From NCBI RefSeq assembly GCF_022376445.1, contig NW_025954971.1, positions 1 through 64,000 on the forward strand: DNA of 64,000 nt. Direction: 5' to 3'. The first letter of the stretch is position 1. Each line of letters begins with the position of its first letter. Of this stretch, positions 23,615 through 35,491 are shown piece after piece. This stretch comes from Fomitopsis serialis (taxonomy: Eukaryota; Basidiomycota; Agaricomycetes; Polyporales; Fomitopsidaceae). The notes under the pieces are model-generated. The model was not told the DNA's origin, did not search any database, and saw nothing but the letters and a program-made list of their open reading frames with translations. Both the position numbers and the translations under genes were made by a program.

Positions 23615-24093
23615 CTCGTCCGAGGGATCAATGGGCGAGCGCTGCGGACAGCTGCTGGCTTAAGAAGGGTCCAGGGATCACGGTTGCACAGGTTCCCAGC
23701 GAGGTCCCTGCGCATGTTCCATATAGTAATGGTTACTTACTAAAAGCCGCAATGCCATGCTCCCGAGGTATCCGACCCGGATGCCCCATGCCTTTGCCGC
23801 GCAACCGTTGGTTTTCTTCAAAGTCCTTCCTCGTAAGCGGATGTTGTGTTGTGAGGAGTGACACTCTGCTGCCTTGCCGGGCTTGCGGCGCAATACACAC
23901 GTCACGTGTCGAGCGGGTCACCGACAACGGCTCGAATCGACATAGGCCATTATTCTCGCCGTAACTCAAATTACACCGTTGGTATCGTGTTTGTTGCTCT
24001 GGTGCTTTGGTCGGTGCAGCAGAGATGATGAGATCTGTGAAACACATCTGAGTCTACATTGGCACGTTCTTGCCATTTTTACCACTTCCACTG

Positions 24094-26438
24094 TCATCGT
24101 TTCAGCAAAGTATGCATCCGCATCCGCTTCACCGATTCTCCTTGCCAACCATTCTCGGCGAGGTACCTGAAGAACTTCTCGTCCTCGACGGCGAGATTGA
24201 CTCCCGTCATGTCCGGAACGAAGACATAGGTAATCAGGATACCGAGAACTCCGAAGATTGCTGCGATAATGAACGTCCACCTGGGTTGACAAATGAGTCA
24301 GTCTCGACGTCGCACTAAGAATGCAGACCACACCTCTGTCCAAGATTTTCCTGCATTGGTATGAACACTTGAGTCCCTACGACCGCCCGACCTTGCCCAT
24401 CGCCGCTGAGATACCAAAACAGGTTCCCTACGAAATGTTCACGACGTAGAGCCTCTTCCGAAGTCATCACCTACCTGATTGAGGTTGGATAGGACCTGCA
24501 TAGCGAGTCAGAACAGAAGGGAATAATGCACACATGGCAACATACTCAGCGCTAGCAAGCAGTGTGATATTGCCGGGACCCTGTAGATCATTGCTATTGC
24601 ATTCGTTGAGCTTGTAGACATGATGATCTCGACCTACCAGATTGCTCATGAATATCATCAGTCCGTAACTGGAGCCAGCGTCAGCTAATGCAGCAAAGAT
24701 GATCGCACACAGACATACAGGATGACAGGAGCGGCATGATGCTGGTGATCCGGTCATAGCCACACCCTATATCAGACCTAATCACTGCGCTTCAGCAAAT
24801 CGCCTCACTCCTTTGTGCAACGTACCAAATATGACATATCCGCTGAAGCCAAGCATCATCTTGTTGACAGCATTAGTACATTGATAGCGACATATCGGAG
24901 GCTCACGTGTAGCGGCGTCCGAGAGGATTGACCAGGAATGCGCCGACCACCACGCCTTGATTTCGCGTAAGTCATAAGCCATTTTTTTCACACAGGATGA
25001 ACAGCGCACCTGGAAGAGCAATGGCACCCAAGACCAGCTGCCATTCTGCCGTCTTCTTGAGGTCTCCGTCCTTGATGATGTTGGCAATGATGGTGGCAGA
25101 GAAGACGCCATTCGGATAATCGATCTTCGAAGTAGCCTGAGCCGTAGTCGTCGAGATGCACAATGTACTACGCACGAAAGCATATACAAAACTAATTTGT
25201 TGCGCATGAGTGATGGTACTGACAGGAGAGGTACAACGCACTAGGTTCCCGCTGTACCAATGAGAGTTTTCCAGTATCTCTTGAGAGCAAGCCGATATGG
25301 AACGCGACCTGTGTATCCACGCTACGATGAGCAGCTTGAATATGAAGCCAAAGACGTAACATCGACGTACGCCTGATAGCGCTTTCCCGGTACCTTGGTC
25401 CTCGTCAAAACCGGAGAACGATCGACTCCGAAAAGACCAAAACAGACATACAATTTTGACGTAACCATCCGCATGCGGAAGTAGAACACTGTCAGAGGCA
25501 GTATGATGCCTATGCCGAAGCATACTCTCCAGACAGTGTTAGATGGTCTTCCCCGGCGGCAGATAAGACGATCAAGAATATGCAGACGGCCAGGGGACCT
25601 CCGAACTGTGGTTCTCAGTGTTCCGTGAACACTTCAAGATTCGTTGATGCACTTACGCAGATGGGAAAGTCGGTGACCATGATGAATACTGATGAAATCA
25701 TCCTTGAACGAAGTCGACGCTGCATCCAGTTTGGAACGAACCTGGGCCTCTCTGATGCGCGATTGCTTCGTTAGCCCCTTCACTCGCACTGGTAGACGAT
25801 GCAGGATATTCTCCTCCGGCCCCCTGATGGTATATCGGCACACAGACCTTTACGACCGAGATAGCGACTGGCTCACCAGACCTGTGATACCTCTAGCGAA
25901 TGTCATGAACCAGAAGAGGCCATGGGCACTTCCATGGGCACCGTGTGCGACAGTGCACAAGGTAGCACCTATGACAATGAACAGAGTCGTCAAGACGAGG
26001 CCCGCCTTCCGACCCACTCTGTCGCAAAGGATGCCGATGATGACCTGTCCGATGACCTCGCCTGTGACGCATGTAGTCCGTCAAAGAGACGGAGACAATT
26101 ACACCAGCAGCTTACCAACTATGAGTGCGTTTGAAACCGCGTCGAGACGACCGACGTGTATTCCGACGGGTACAACCTTCTGAACACAAGCTATTCAAGA
26201 TTGAAGGCTGTCACTGTTGACAAACGTTGTGATGCTCGCTCACATTTGTCATGGTCATGAGGTTGTTGTGGTCTGTACATGATCGCAACAAGTCCCGCAA
26301 CTTCACAGACAAGACTAACTCACAGCCATCTGAGATCAATCCAAAAGCTGAAGCAGCAATGGCCATATACGCGCTGAGCGCGACCTTTCTGCTCATGGCG
26401 CTTGAAGTTCCTCGTGGGTGCGACACCGGAGATGCCAT
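24094..26438 (-). CDS. MFS transporter, Git1/Pho84-like (copy 1)
   Basis: Major facilitator protein of the plasma-membrane phosphate/glycerophosphoinositol symporter group. The start at 26438 leads to ALSAYMAIAASAFGLISDGC (first membrane helix), then NNLMTMTNV. A later exon carries GEVIGQVIIGILCDRVGRK (about 26040), the conserved DRxGRK loop between helices 2 and 3, followed by HGAHGSAHGLFWFMTFARGI. Further exons give YPNGVFSATIIANIIKDGDL (about 25090), EWQLVLGAIALPG (about 25040) and MMLGFSGYVIFG (about 24850). The C-terminal part is FVPDMTGVNLAVEDEKFFRY then LAENGWQGE, with the stop at 24094-24096. Copy 2 at 31273-33865 is a close inverted paralogue. Intron-rich with small exons; some junctions are approximate. 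Substrate is inferred from family resemblance only. Confidence 0.75.
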
Positions 26439-27422
26439 CTAACGTAGGGTCGACGACGCTGGAATCTGCTGGGTTTGGGTTTATCCATGAGATCCGAGGA
26501 GATTCAAGTAGCATGTAGACGTACAAGAGGTGCGTTGTGAGATCATTCTATATGTACATCCGTGTGTGGCCACGATTGGAGTCAAGGTGTGCCCTACGCA
26601 TTCGGCAACCGGAGAGGCTTGGAGCATCTTCCACGGCGAACTCTCATGACATGACCCTGTGCAGAAGAACAAGGGTGTTCAGCGTGACTTGCGGAATGGG
26701 GAAGCGATATCGTAGATGGACATGCGAAGATGGCTAGATTCTGTCAGAAGAGTGTCTGCACCTCGTGTACCTCGAGTTCTCGCCGTTAAATGAACGTCGA
26801 AGGCAGACTAAGGGGCGAATACTGTGGGATGGCTACAGCAAACGAGCCATGTGCTTGCCTTGTACTGGAAGGCTTGGTCCCGGATCTACGGCTGGATACT
26901 TCAGAAGGCTCATGTCGTGTCAAGTTGGCAGCCTGGGAACAAGCAAGGCCCTTGTATGACTGCACTAGACGCTAACAGATAACATGCTGTGGAGGCGGCG
27001 TTCGAGCGGTATGTTCGCAATCGACGACTGAGAGCTTGCCTAGTCAAAGACACGCATGAGATCTTGTATCTTTCCGTGAGTTCGAGTGGGATGATCGGAC
27101 ACCTGTTCCAGTCAGCAAGAGTCACTTCAAGGAAGCGATTGCACACCACTGACATGTATTAATCAACCGAGCTTGTGTGCAACTGCCTTAAACCAGCGAC
27201 AGACGCACGAGGATGCAACGTGGACGGGGAGCGGAAGTGCAAAGCAAGGCAAGAACCCGAGTTGGATCGTGGTCCTTCTTTGATTTTTGGCGCGGTTGGA
27301 CGGGCGTCACAGTATACAGCTCTAGGCTACAGATGATGGGTATAGCTTACAACAAATTATCGTCTTGAAACGTCTTTTTTAGAACAACCATGGACCCACT
27401 ATGATCAAAACGGAGTCGACAA
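26439..27422. other. Intergenic region between transporter copy 1 and aspartate kinase
   Basis: Almost 1 kb holding the promoter of the minus-strand transporter and the 3' region of the minus-strand aspartate kinase. Only short unsupported frames are visible. Confidence 0.35.
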
Positions 27423-29692
27423 TCAGAACACTGGAACAAGTCGTTCGGCGAGTTTGTACTCACTGCGCCCCCTCGCGCCGTCCGGTCTGATCTGCAAACA
27501 GCTTTGGTGGATGAGGTTGAGCGCCTTAACAGCGTCCCGCGAGTCAATGACACAGGAGATGTTGATCTCGTTCGCGCCCTGGCTTATCATCTCGATGTTG
27601 ACCTTTCCGTCCCCCAGCGTCGTGAACATGCGGCCCGCAATGCCGACCATGTTCCGCATCCTTTTGCCCACCAGAGACAGGATGGCCATATCTCTGCTCA
27701 CGGTTACCTGTAACGCGAATCATTAACGGTCTAGCAACGTCAGCGCAGAAATCAACTAACCGTCCCGCTCTTTTGAAGCTCACGCACGACTCGATCGAGC
27801 AGCTTCTTGTCCAGGTTGTCCTCGATGGCCATACTGACGTACACCTCGCTAGTACTGATCAGGTCCACGACGACGCCATATCGATCCAGCGTGCCGAACA
27901 CGCCTGCCAGGAACCCGTGCGACACGCTCTTGCGGTTCGAGTTCACGTTCAGCACGACGATCCGCTCCTTGATCGTCACCGCCGTCGGCAGCTTCCGCTC
28001 ATCCCTCGCCGCATGCAGGTCGCCCACCGGGCGGAAGACCGTGCTCGTCCCGGGGATCGGTATCCCCGCCTCCTCCGTGTACGGCGCCGCGTCGATGTCT
28101 GGGTCCGGGTGGATGACCGTGCCCCCACCCTGCGGGTTTTCGACGTTCTTGATGCGGATCGGGATGCGCCGCCGGATGACCTGCTCCATTGTGAACGGGT
28201 GCACGACCTCGCTCCCGTAGTACGTCAGCTCTGCCGCCTCCTCGGGCGAGATGATCGGGATGAGCCGGGCCGTGGGTACCTTGCGCGGGTCAGCGGTGAA
28301 GATCCCGTCGACCTCCTTCCAGATCTGCAGCTCGGACGCGCCGAGCCCCGCTGCGAGCAGTGCTGCGAGGAGGTCTGTGTAGCCGCGGCCGACCTGCCGG
28401 AGGAGGGAGCCCGGGACGGGGCCGAAGTAGCCTGTGCCCGATGAGTAGCGTAATGGGGACGTGAACGAGGAAACACCTACCGGTAACGACGGGAACGCGC
28501 GGTTCGCATTGCTTGATGCGCTCGCTCACAGCTTCAGCGACTCGGTCGTAGAACTCTTGACCGAGCGTCTCTCCCGTGTACGACTCTTCCTCGGTGAGAG
28601 GAACAACGTTTTCAAGGCTGACATACTCAGCGTCGATGCCCTGTACCAGATGTGAGACAGGATCATGTATGCGATGCACGCAGGAAGCACGTACTCGATC
28701 CCTAAGGATGGCCGTCATGACTTTGCATGCTAATCGTTCACCAAAACCGATGATGGTGTCTCGCGATCTTGGCGAAATCTCGTCAATTACCTAGATGAAG
28801 TTCAGAGAGATGCTTTCCATGCTTCCGGTCATAACAACAGACACCCCCTAGATACTGTACTTACAGACGGAGTTTCGAGGCGACGCTTCGCCCGAGTCAA
28901 GCGCGGCTTTGGTCGTGTCTATTGACCGCATCACCTCGAGCAACGAACATGGTTGCGAACTGCACTCCAGTTGCGCACGACTCACGAAGGTGTCTATCGT
29001 TATGACATAAACAAACTCACCTGAGTCGCGAACAAAATGAGCGTAATGAGTCACAATCCCGCTCGATCTCCATCTCGAGCTCTCGCAGTAGCTCCGCTTG
29101 CGGACTGCCGATCGCGCGGCTGTGATGTGTTCTGAACGGATGAGGTCCACCGTCTCACTGAACGGAGGTGCCTTGGTGCTCATGGAAGACATGTTCAATG
29201 CCCCTCCAGGAGTAACGGGATCCATGCGAGGCGACGACGTGCTCCGCCCTCGTGGACTGTCCACTGGTGACTGCGCCTGCGAGGTTCTGGAGAAGAGTGC
29301 AGGAGTCATATGTCCTGGTGTCTCTGATGGGCTACTTGTGCGCTGCAAAGCTTCCTTCGCTGCCCGTAGAAGGAGGTTCGTGGTGCCCAACGCTTTGGTA
29401 GAGCCTGATCGCGCCGAGCAGACGATCGCGACCTTGTGCTGGTCAATGTACTCTCTGTGTTTCAGTTAGCAAAGGATTGAAACATTCAATACGTTTTCAC
29501 CACGCACGCAATGATGTCCTCCGCAATCTTTGTCGCAAACTTCCCCACACTCGTCCCGCCAAACTTCTGCACTAGCCACTTCGCTTCTGGATCGATCGTG
29601 TTCTGGTGCATGTTCGGCGGTGTCCTAGGGAGACTAGAAGAGGCCATTGACGACGAGCGAGAGGACGATGAAGAACTAGGTGGATTAGACAT
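27423..29692 (-). CDS. HOM3: Aspartate kinase (aspartokinase)
   Basis: Catalyses ATP-dependent phosphorylation of L-aspartate, the first step toward threonine, methionine and isoleucine, in the cytosol. The start at 29692 has a Ser-rich leader, then the substrate/ATP motif WLVQKFGGTSVGKFATKIAE. Next come VAIVCSARSGSTKALGTTNL, a Ser/Pro-rich insert, and ETVDLIRSEHITAARSAVRK. The next exons have IGFGERLACKVMTAILRD, then YVSLENVVPL and VPVVTGFFG. The kinase C-terminal part includes GRGYTDLLAALLAAGLGASE, ELQIWKEVDGIFTADPRKVP and GSEVVHPFTMEQ. Two ACT-type regulatory segments end the protein, with VLNVNSNRKSVSHGF and NMVGIAGRMFTTLGDGKVNI; fungal enzymes of this type are typically feedback-inhibited by threonine. 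Two single-base contractions (near 29097 and in the A run at 29034-29037) interrupt the frame in an otherwise typical protein. Confidence 0.9.
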
Positions 29693-31272
29693 GATGGGAG
29701 GTCGGGTGCTTCAGGTTTGCAGTTTGGACTCGGATTCCATGAGCCCGGGTATTTGAAGCTCCCTGAATATGACTCACCTCAAGTGCGACCAGGCCCAGTC
29801 CAAAACACCGGTTCGACGTTGCGAAACCCTCCAAAAGATGCAGGATGTCCATCGTGCGGAAGCAAGTCGTCCGCACTGCGAGGGGCGATGACTTCAAATT
29901 TTCCGGGTATGGAAATGCCGGCGGTATTCAATATTGCACTTCAGAAAGCCTTTCATGATGTTGACCACTGACTGGCCTAGGTACAAGAATCGCTAGGTGA
30001 AACGCAGTAACTAGCAAGCCTTTGCGTACGGTTTCCGCTCGTCTTGCGTAGTCGTCAAGTGCATGGTTTCTTTTCGCGTAGACGACATCCCTGCGAACTT
30101 GAACTTATGCGGCGGGAATTTCCCGATATGGACTACGCATTCCACGTGATCCTTTTTCGTTCGAGCTTCCGTATTCAACTTGAAGCTTGGGCTTGAGCTC
30201 CAAGTTGAAGCCCAATCTCTTGTTATATCCTCGTTAGCAACTTGAAGTAAGTATGCAGTGCGCATTGCGAGGTACTTGAACCTTTGAACTTATTGACTGG
30301 CAGCCATCCTGTGCGATCAAAGGTTCAGACTCCTGTAAGTAAATGCGGCGGCACCTAGCCGGAACACCTAACGTTCATTAAAGCTTCACTGAGGCTGCCA
30401 CTGTACCAGTTACTGACCGCCGATAGATCATGTTTCCTGCCATCAAAATGGTGCAAGGTGAGTACTTTTCTGCGAAGATAGCTCAATGCTAGCTCAGAAT
30501 ATCTTCTAGGCACATCGACGCGAAGTCAGGTTTGAGGGGCCGAGGCCCAAGCCATACACACGATGGTCCACTGCCAGTGCGTACACGAGCAGTCAATTGT
30601 GTCATTCTGAATTCACCTTCTCCACAAGTGTTCTCAAGCCTGAAAGCCATGTGCTTTGTACCGTCATTCTGAACTTGTGCCACAGCACTAGGTTGTCAAC
30701 GAAAGTAAGTTGGTGATATGTAGAACGCCGGGACTCTGGCAGAGGTTACTCACTCGCACCCCTTCATCAGATATATATCATATCATTGAGCAATGCCCGA
30801 AGTTGCACGATGTCTGCAATGACTTCATATCTCGTGCCGAGCACTCCAGCGGTCATATGAAGACACACTACTTCCGCCGCTATTTTGAGTTGACAGACCC
30901 GCACGGCTCTCCGCTGATGCGAGACTCGCACCGCTATATCCCGCGAGAGCTGTAGCTCTGCAAAGTCAAAACAGTGAGTACGTTGCCCAAGGTTATGTGC
31001 CACTCGCAACCTCATTCCTTGCTAACTCTGAGTCGGTCTACTAGGACAAACACATTGCGAGTGTTTTAACTTGACATTCTGAAGTCCGATTCAAGAAAGC
31101 TGATCTTCATAGAAGACGCCACAATGGTTGTTCGGCCCCTGACCCTGAAACCTTACTGCAGACATCTTCAGTGTGCGATAGGAAGTTCAAGAGCTGTCGA
31201 AGCCCGTCTTATATGGCTGCGAAACAGACGTGTCATTGTGCCCGTGGATTGCTCCCTCACTAGCACAGCACA
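29693..31272. other. Divergent intergenic region upstream of aspartate kinase and transporter copy 2
   Basis: About 1.6 kb containing both promoters. An 81-codon plus-strand frame at 30710-30955 (contains CPKLHDVCNDFISRAEHSSG) has a protein-like composition but no matching upstream exon or family. I do not call it a gene. No RNA gene or clear repeat was found. Confidence 0.3.
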
Positions 31273-33865
31273 ATGGTCCTGACTCTCGTCTCGGGCGATA
31301 GCGATGCCGCTGCTTCGGCGGAGAAGTTACAAGCCACGGATGACGCACAGCAGTGCCGGGTGCCTCGAGATGTCGTCCTCACCCAACACAATGACAACAG
31401 TCGGTCAAGGAAGGCGAGGCTTAGCGCATACATGGCGATCGCTGCATCGGCCTTCGGTTTGATCTCAGACGGATGTGAGTGGAAACAATACAGTGTATCT
31501 GCGGCCTATATCTTGACTCACTGAACATTGCTTCAGATCACAACAACCTGATGACAATGACCAACGTAAGTGGCCTCATTCATTGTTGTCGATGTCACCC
31601 GAAATTTCAGACCTTTCCTCCACCAGGTCGTCTTCAAGAAACTGTACCCGACTGAATACACTCCTGACGTATCCACTCGCGTCTCGAATGCGATGTTGGT
31701 CGGTCAGTCCCGGGCTCAACATTACCGCGATCTGAGCGCTGACAAGAGTAAACTACAGGAGAAATCATCGGGCAAGTGTTCGTCGGCGTCTTGTGCGACA
31801 GGCTTGGCCGTAAAAGCGGGTTCGTCACGACGACGCTATTGATCATCATAGGAGCGATCCTCTGCACTGCCGCACATGGAGCGCATGGTAGCGTGCAGGG
31901 ATTGTTTTGGTTCATGACTGTTGCTAGAGGTGTCACTGGCGTGGTCAGTTTGGGCAACGCGCTGCCAGTGTTAGTCTGTTTTGACCTTCTGGCGCAATCT
32001 GTGTATAGGGCGCCGGAGGAGAATATCCAGCGTCGTCGACAAGCGCGAGCGAGGGAGCCAACGAGACATCCGTTAGCAAACGGGGTCCAGGTGCGTTCGC
32101 CTGAAGGTTGAGGTTTATCACGATACCCTTTCTAATGACTTATTCTATGATAGTGTTCATTATGGTGACCGACTTGCCCCTAGTCGTACGTCACGGTGTC
32201 ACAGCGTCCATCTCACAGCAATGCTCATCGATGAGACTCTAGTTTGGAGGTCCACTAGCTGTCTCCGTCTTCTTGATTGTCTTATCTGCAGCGGGGCAAA
32301 CTCGTCTCGAGATCGTCTGGCGCATCTGTTTCGGCGTAGGAATTCTACTCCCGCTGACAGTATTCTACTTCCGCATGCGCATGCTGAACTCCATACTGTA
32401 AGCTACCTTCGCTGATTCTTGGTATTGACTTTGAGTCTGACATAGCTTTGCAGATATCGCGAAGGCGCAATCCAGCGTAAGCAGTCCTAGACCCATCTAT
32501 CAAACATAATTGCACAGCAAATCGTGACTATCTAATGTAGGACGCGTCCCGTATTGGCTCTCCTTCAAGAGGTACTGGAAGACATTGATCGGTACGGGCG
32601 GTTCGTGGTAAGCTTAGGTTCTGATGGGCTGGTACATGACCCGCCGGGAAATTCGCTCTGACATTTCGGCATCAGGTTCCTGTTCGACTTCGTGAGTATT
32701 CATTGAACGTCTGACTGCTCGCGACCTGAATATCTGGCGACATACGAGATCTTCTATCCCAACAGCATATTCTCTGCATCGATCATATCAAGCGTCATCA
32801 AGGACGGTGACTTGAAAGCGACCGCCGAATGGCAATTACTGCTTGGGGCCATCGCCATTCCCGGTGCGTATAGCAGAACTGCACCGAAGAACGTTCTAAT
32901 CCATGAGCCCTGTAGGAGTCTTTGTCGGAGCATTGCTCTGCAATCCCTTAGGCCGACGCAATACAGTCAGTGAAGGGCCTAGTATATTAATCGCGCCATG
33001 CTGATGTTTAAACCTTTTGTGACAAGATGATGCTAGGATTTAGTGGTTATGTCGTCTTAGGTGGGTCATGGAACCCTGAGTCAATCTGATGTTGCCAAGA
33101 CCTCCGCTCTAGGGTTGGTCATTGGATGCGGTTATGACCAGGTCACGAGTATCGTACCGCTATTCATTGTGTTGTAAGCATCTTTTATCGTTCATGGCTA
33201 CAGTACTGAAGCATGATCTATAGATATGGGTTGATGGTGTCCATGAGCAACCTGGTAAGTAGCAGCATACATACCGTTCGCGGCGGCCGTGGATGATTCC
33301 CACCGCTAGGGTCCGGGTAACATGACACTACTTACAAGTACAGAGTGAGTTGACTTCTTCACTGAACTTAAATAACCCACCAACGGCTGAGGCGCCTCAT
33401 GTAGATCATACCCGACTCCTATAAGGTGCGTTCGCTGTCGGTTGAATGCATCAGCAATGCTTATAGTGTTTATGTACCAATAGGGGTACCTTTTTCGGAC
33501 TCTCCGCAGCCCTCGGTAAGGTAGGAGCGGCAGTGGTACCGAGGTGTTCACGCCAATCCAGAAAAATCTCGGAAAGAGGTGCGAGTTTCTGTGTGACTTA
33601 CTGAAATGTCGACCTTCATGGAGTCGCTTCTCGCTGAAAGGTGGACGTTCATCGTCGCTGCGATCTTTGGAGCACTCGGCATCCTAGTCGCGTACTTCTT
33701 CGTTCCGGATATGACGGGTGCTGACCTCGCCCAGGAGGATAGGAAGTTTTACAGTATCTCGCCGAGAACGGTTGGGATGGAGATGTTGGGCTCGATGGGG
33801 AGACTAGCAGTAAGGAAGGGACCGATTCACGTGGCTCAGATGAATTCATGATGTCGAGGTCATAG
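31273..33865 (+). CDS. MFS transporter, Git1/Pho84-like (copy 2)
   Basis: Inverted paralogue of the gene at 24094-26438. The start at 31273 has a longer cytoplasmic N terminus than copy 1, then RLSAYMAIAASAFGLISDG. Exons continue with NNLMTMTN, VVFKKLYPTEYTPDVSTRVS, GQVFVGVLCDRLGRKSGFV (about 31770), HGAHGSVQGLFWFMTVARG, FGGPLAVSVFLIVLSAAGQT (about 32245), FYFRMRMLNSILY, and RVPYWLSFKRYWKTLIGTGG (about 32545). Later blocks are SASIISSVIKDGDL (about 32775), MMLGFSGYVVLG (about 33030) and FGLSAALGKVGAAVVP (about 33490). The last exon has WTFIVAAIFGALGILVAYFF, then VPDMTGADLAQED. In the last 40 codons one T seems missing at 33747-33750; the adjusted frame gives QYLAENGWDGDVG and stops at 33863-33865, matching copy 1. 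Confidence 0.8.
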
Positions 33866-35156
33866 CTTGATAGCAACATACACCACTATAGTAGAGAGGC
33901 GGTGGCGATTACATGGCTTACATCTCAGACCGCAACCATTTCCTCGCTTTGGGGGCCATGATCATGCATCTGTCATAACCGCCCGTATTCGAATGTCCCA
34001 CAAAGCCATGTCTTACGCGTACGCTTGGCAACACGAAACCTCACAGAGACTAAATGATGGTTCCACCTTCCGCGACAGACCGTGAATCAGACTCAGATAT
34101 CCAGACCATCGAGATGTGCGGTCAGGAGCTTTAAAATACTAAACCAAAGCGCCTTCGGCCTTTCGCCGTGCAACTCAAGACTGCGTTCTTCGCCATTCGC
34201 CCTGCTCGCTTCATTTAATTTATCCATATCCTTGTTACGACACGTCCCAACCCGGCATCATGGTTCCTCTGTCACTCAATCTCGCCGTCCTCTTCATCTT
34301 CATGAGTAATACCCTTCTCGGCCACCGTATATATCAAAGCGCTGGAATCGACAGCCCAAGGCAGGTTACCATTTGAGCGCTACAAATGTTGCCTTATCCT
34401 GATTATACATCTTAGCAATTCGTTCGGATCAGCAGACATTCAATGTAACCGAGATGTACAGTGGGACTTGCGTACACCAGTCAGTTGCAGTGTAAGAGAC
34501 TACCTTTCCCAGTATGTGGCCGGTCACTGACGATAGGTCTAGGATGGCTACGTATGCTGGACAACCGCGAACATGACAATGGAGTGCACGGAGCAGTCCG
34601 ACTCGGAATGCAAAGTCGGCGTCGTCTGCATGCGTGATCATTAGGCGTGACCGTGAGACTTGTGATAGCATCAATGAGACCGGTCGTTGTAGTTTTGCGA
34701 GTCTGCGACATATATCCTCTACATAGCGGCCGGTCAAGCGGGAAGCTCCTGCAAAAACCAAGTACTGCAACAAGGGTGGATCCGAGTTTAGTAACTCGCA
34801 AGTTGGGGAATGCGGCGGAAGGTGGCAAGCGTTGCTTGTACTTGTTAGGATTGGAAGGTACTGGACAATAGAGACAAATAACATTGTGGCGTAGCCCCAC
34901 TACGCCTGTACCTCCCGCGTATGGGTCCGGGGGTACTACATGAGCATCTCAGTAAATTAAAGGCGCGGTGCCACTGCACTCGAGACATTTGCTGCTAGTC
35001 GCACGCCGCTCATGGTAGGTACAGCAAACTTACTACCCGGTGGATTGAAGCGGTACGAACGCGCCGAAGTGTTTTGATGGTATCAATCATATGTACTTAC
35101 GAGATGATCAATCCACATTTTTTTCGTCGTAACGCTTGCAATCCTGCGCAAAAACT
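33866..35156. other. Intergenic region between transporter copy 2 and the tRNA
   Basis: Apart from the small possible secreted frame at 34260-34376, nothing is supported in these 1.3 kb. Frames at 34429-34900 on both strands look like chance frames. Confidence 0.3.
34260..34376 (+). CDS. Possible small secreted peptide (39-codon frame)
   Basis: ATG at 34260 follows an AT-rich TTTAAAATACTAAA box at about 34130 and a pyrimidine-rich stretch. The frame begins MVPLSLNLAVLFIFMSNTLL, which resembles a signal peptide, and ends after 38 residues. It lacks the family hallmarks of KEP1-KEP5. Short length makes chance occurrence quite possible. Confidence 0.2.
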   Translation: MVPLSLNLAVLFIFMSNTLLGHRIYQSAGIDSPRQVTI

Positions 35157-35269
35157 GGGCCTTGCCGGGAATTGAACCCGGGACCTCCTCCATCCAAGCT
35201 TTTCAGGTTCAATTTGCGAAACCGGAAACATTGCCCTAAGAAGGAATCATACGACTAGACCACAAGGCC
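35157..35269 (-). tRNA. tRNA-Pro (anticodon AGG) with a 41-nt intron
   Basis: On the minus strand the acceptor stem GGCCTTG (35269-35263) pairs with CAAGGCC (35164-35158). The D arm is GGTCTAGTCGTATGAT. The anticodon stem CCTTC pairs with GGAGG around the loop TTAGGG/T, giving anticodon AGG. The T arm is CCGGG-TTCAATT-CCCGG. The intron lies at 35193-35233, at the canonical site one base 3' of the anticodon. 72 nt remain after intron removal (CCA not encoded). Confidence 0.92.
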
Positions 35270-35491
35270 ATATGTTTCGGTCCAATGCGGGTGCTCATAA
35301 GCGGTTGAGCGAGAACAAGTACAATGAACATGATTGTCAGTCGGGTTCGTGACATATAGAGTGCATCACATAGTGAGCACAGAGCACGAACACATGCACT
35401 GCCAGCGGGCATAACGCATCACATGCACATCGAGCCGAAGTTCATTCCATGGACGCTCATTCCTGGAGTCGAAGAATTATTCAAGCCACAC

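Noticed and set aside
27773..28444. A 223-codon plus-strand frame antisense to aspartate kinase
   Set aside because: It is the shadow of a GC-rich conserved exon; the minus-strand product is unambiguous aspartate kinase.
30176..30215. Short inverted repeats (TTGGGCTT...AAGCCCAA, CAACTTG...CAAGTTG)
   Set aside because: Arms of 7-8 bp in an intergenic region with no adjacent gene end, T-run or known operator. Chance is likely.
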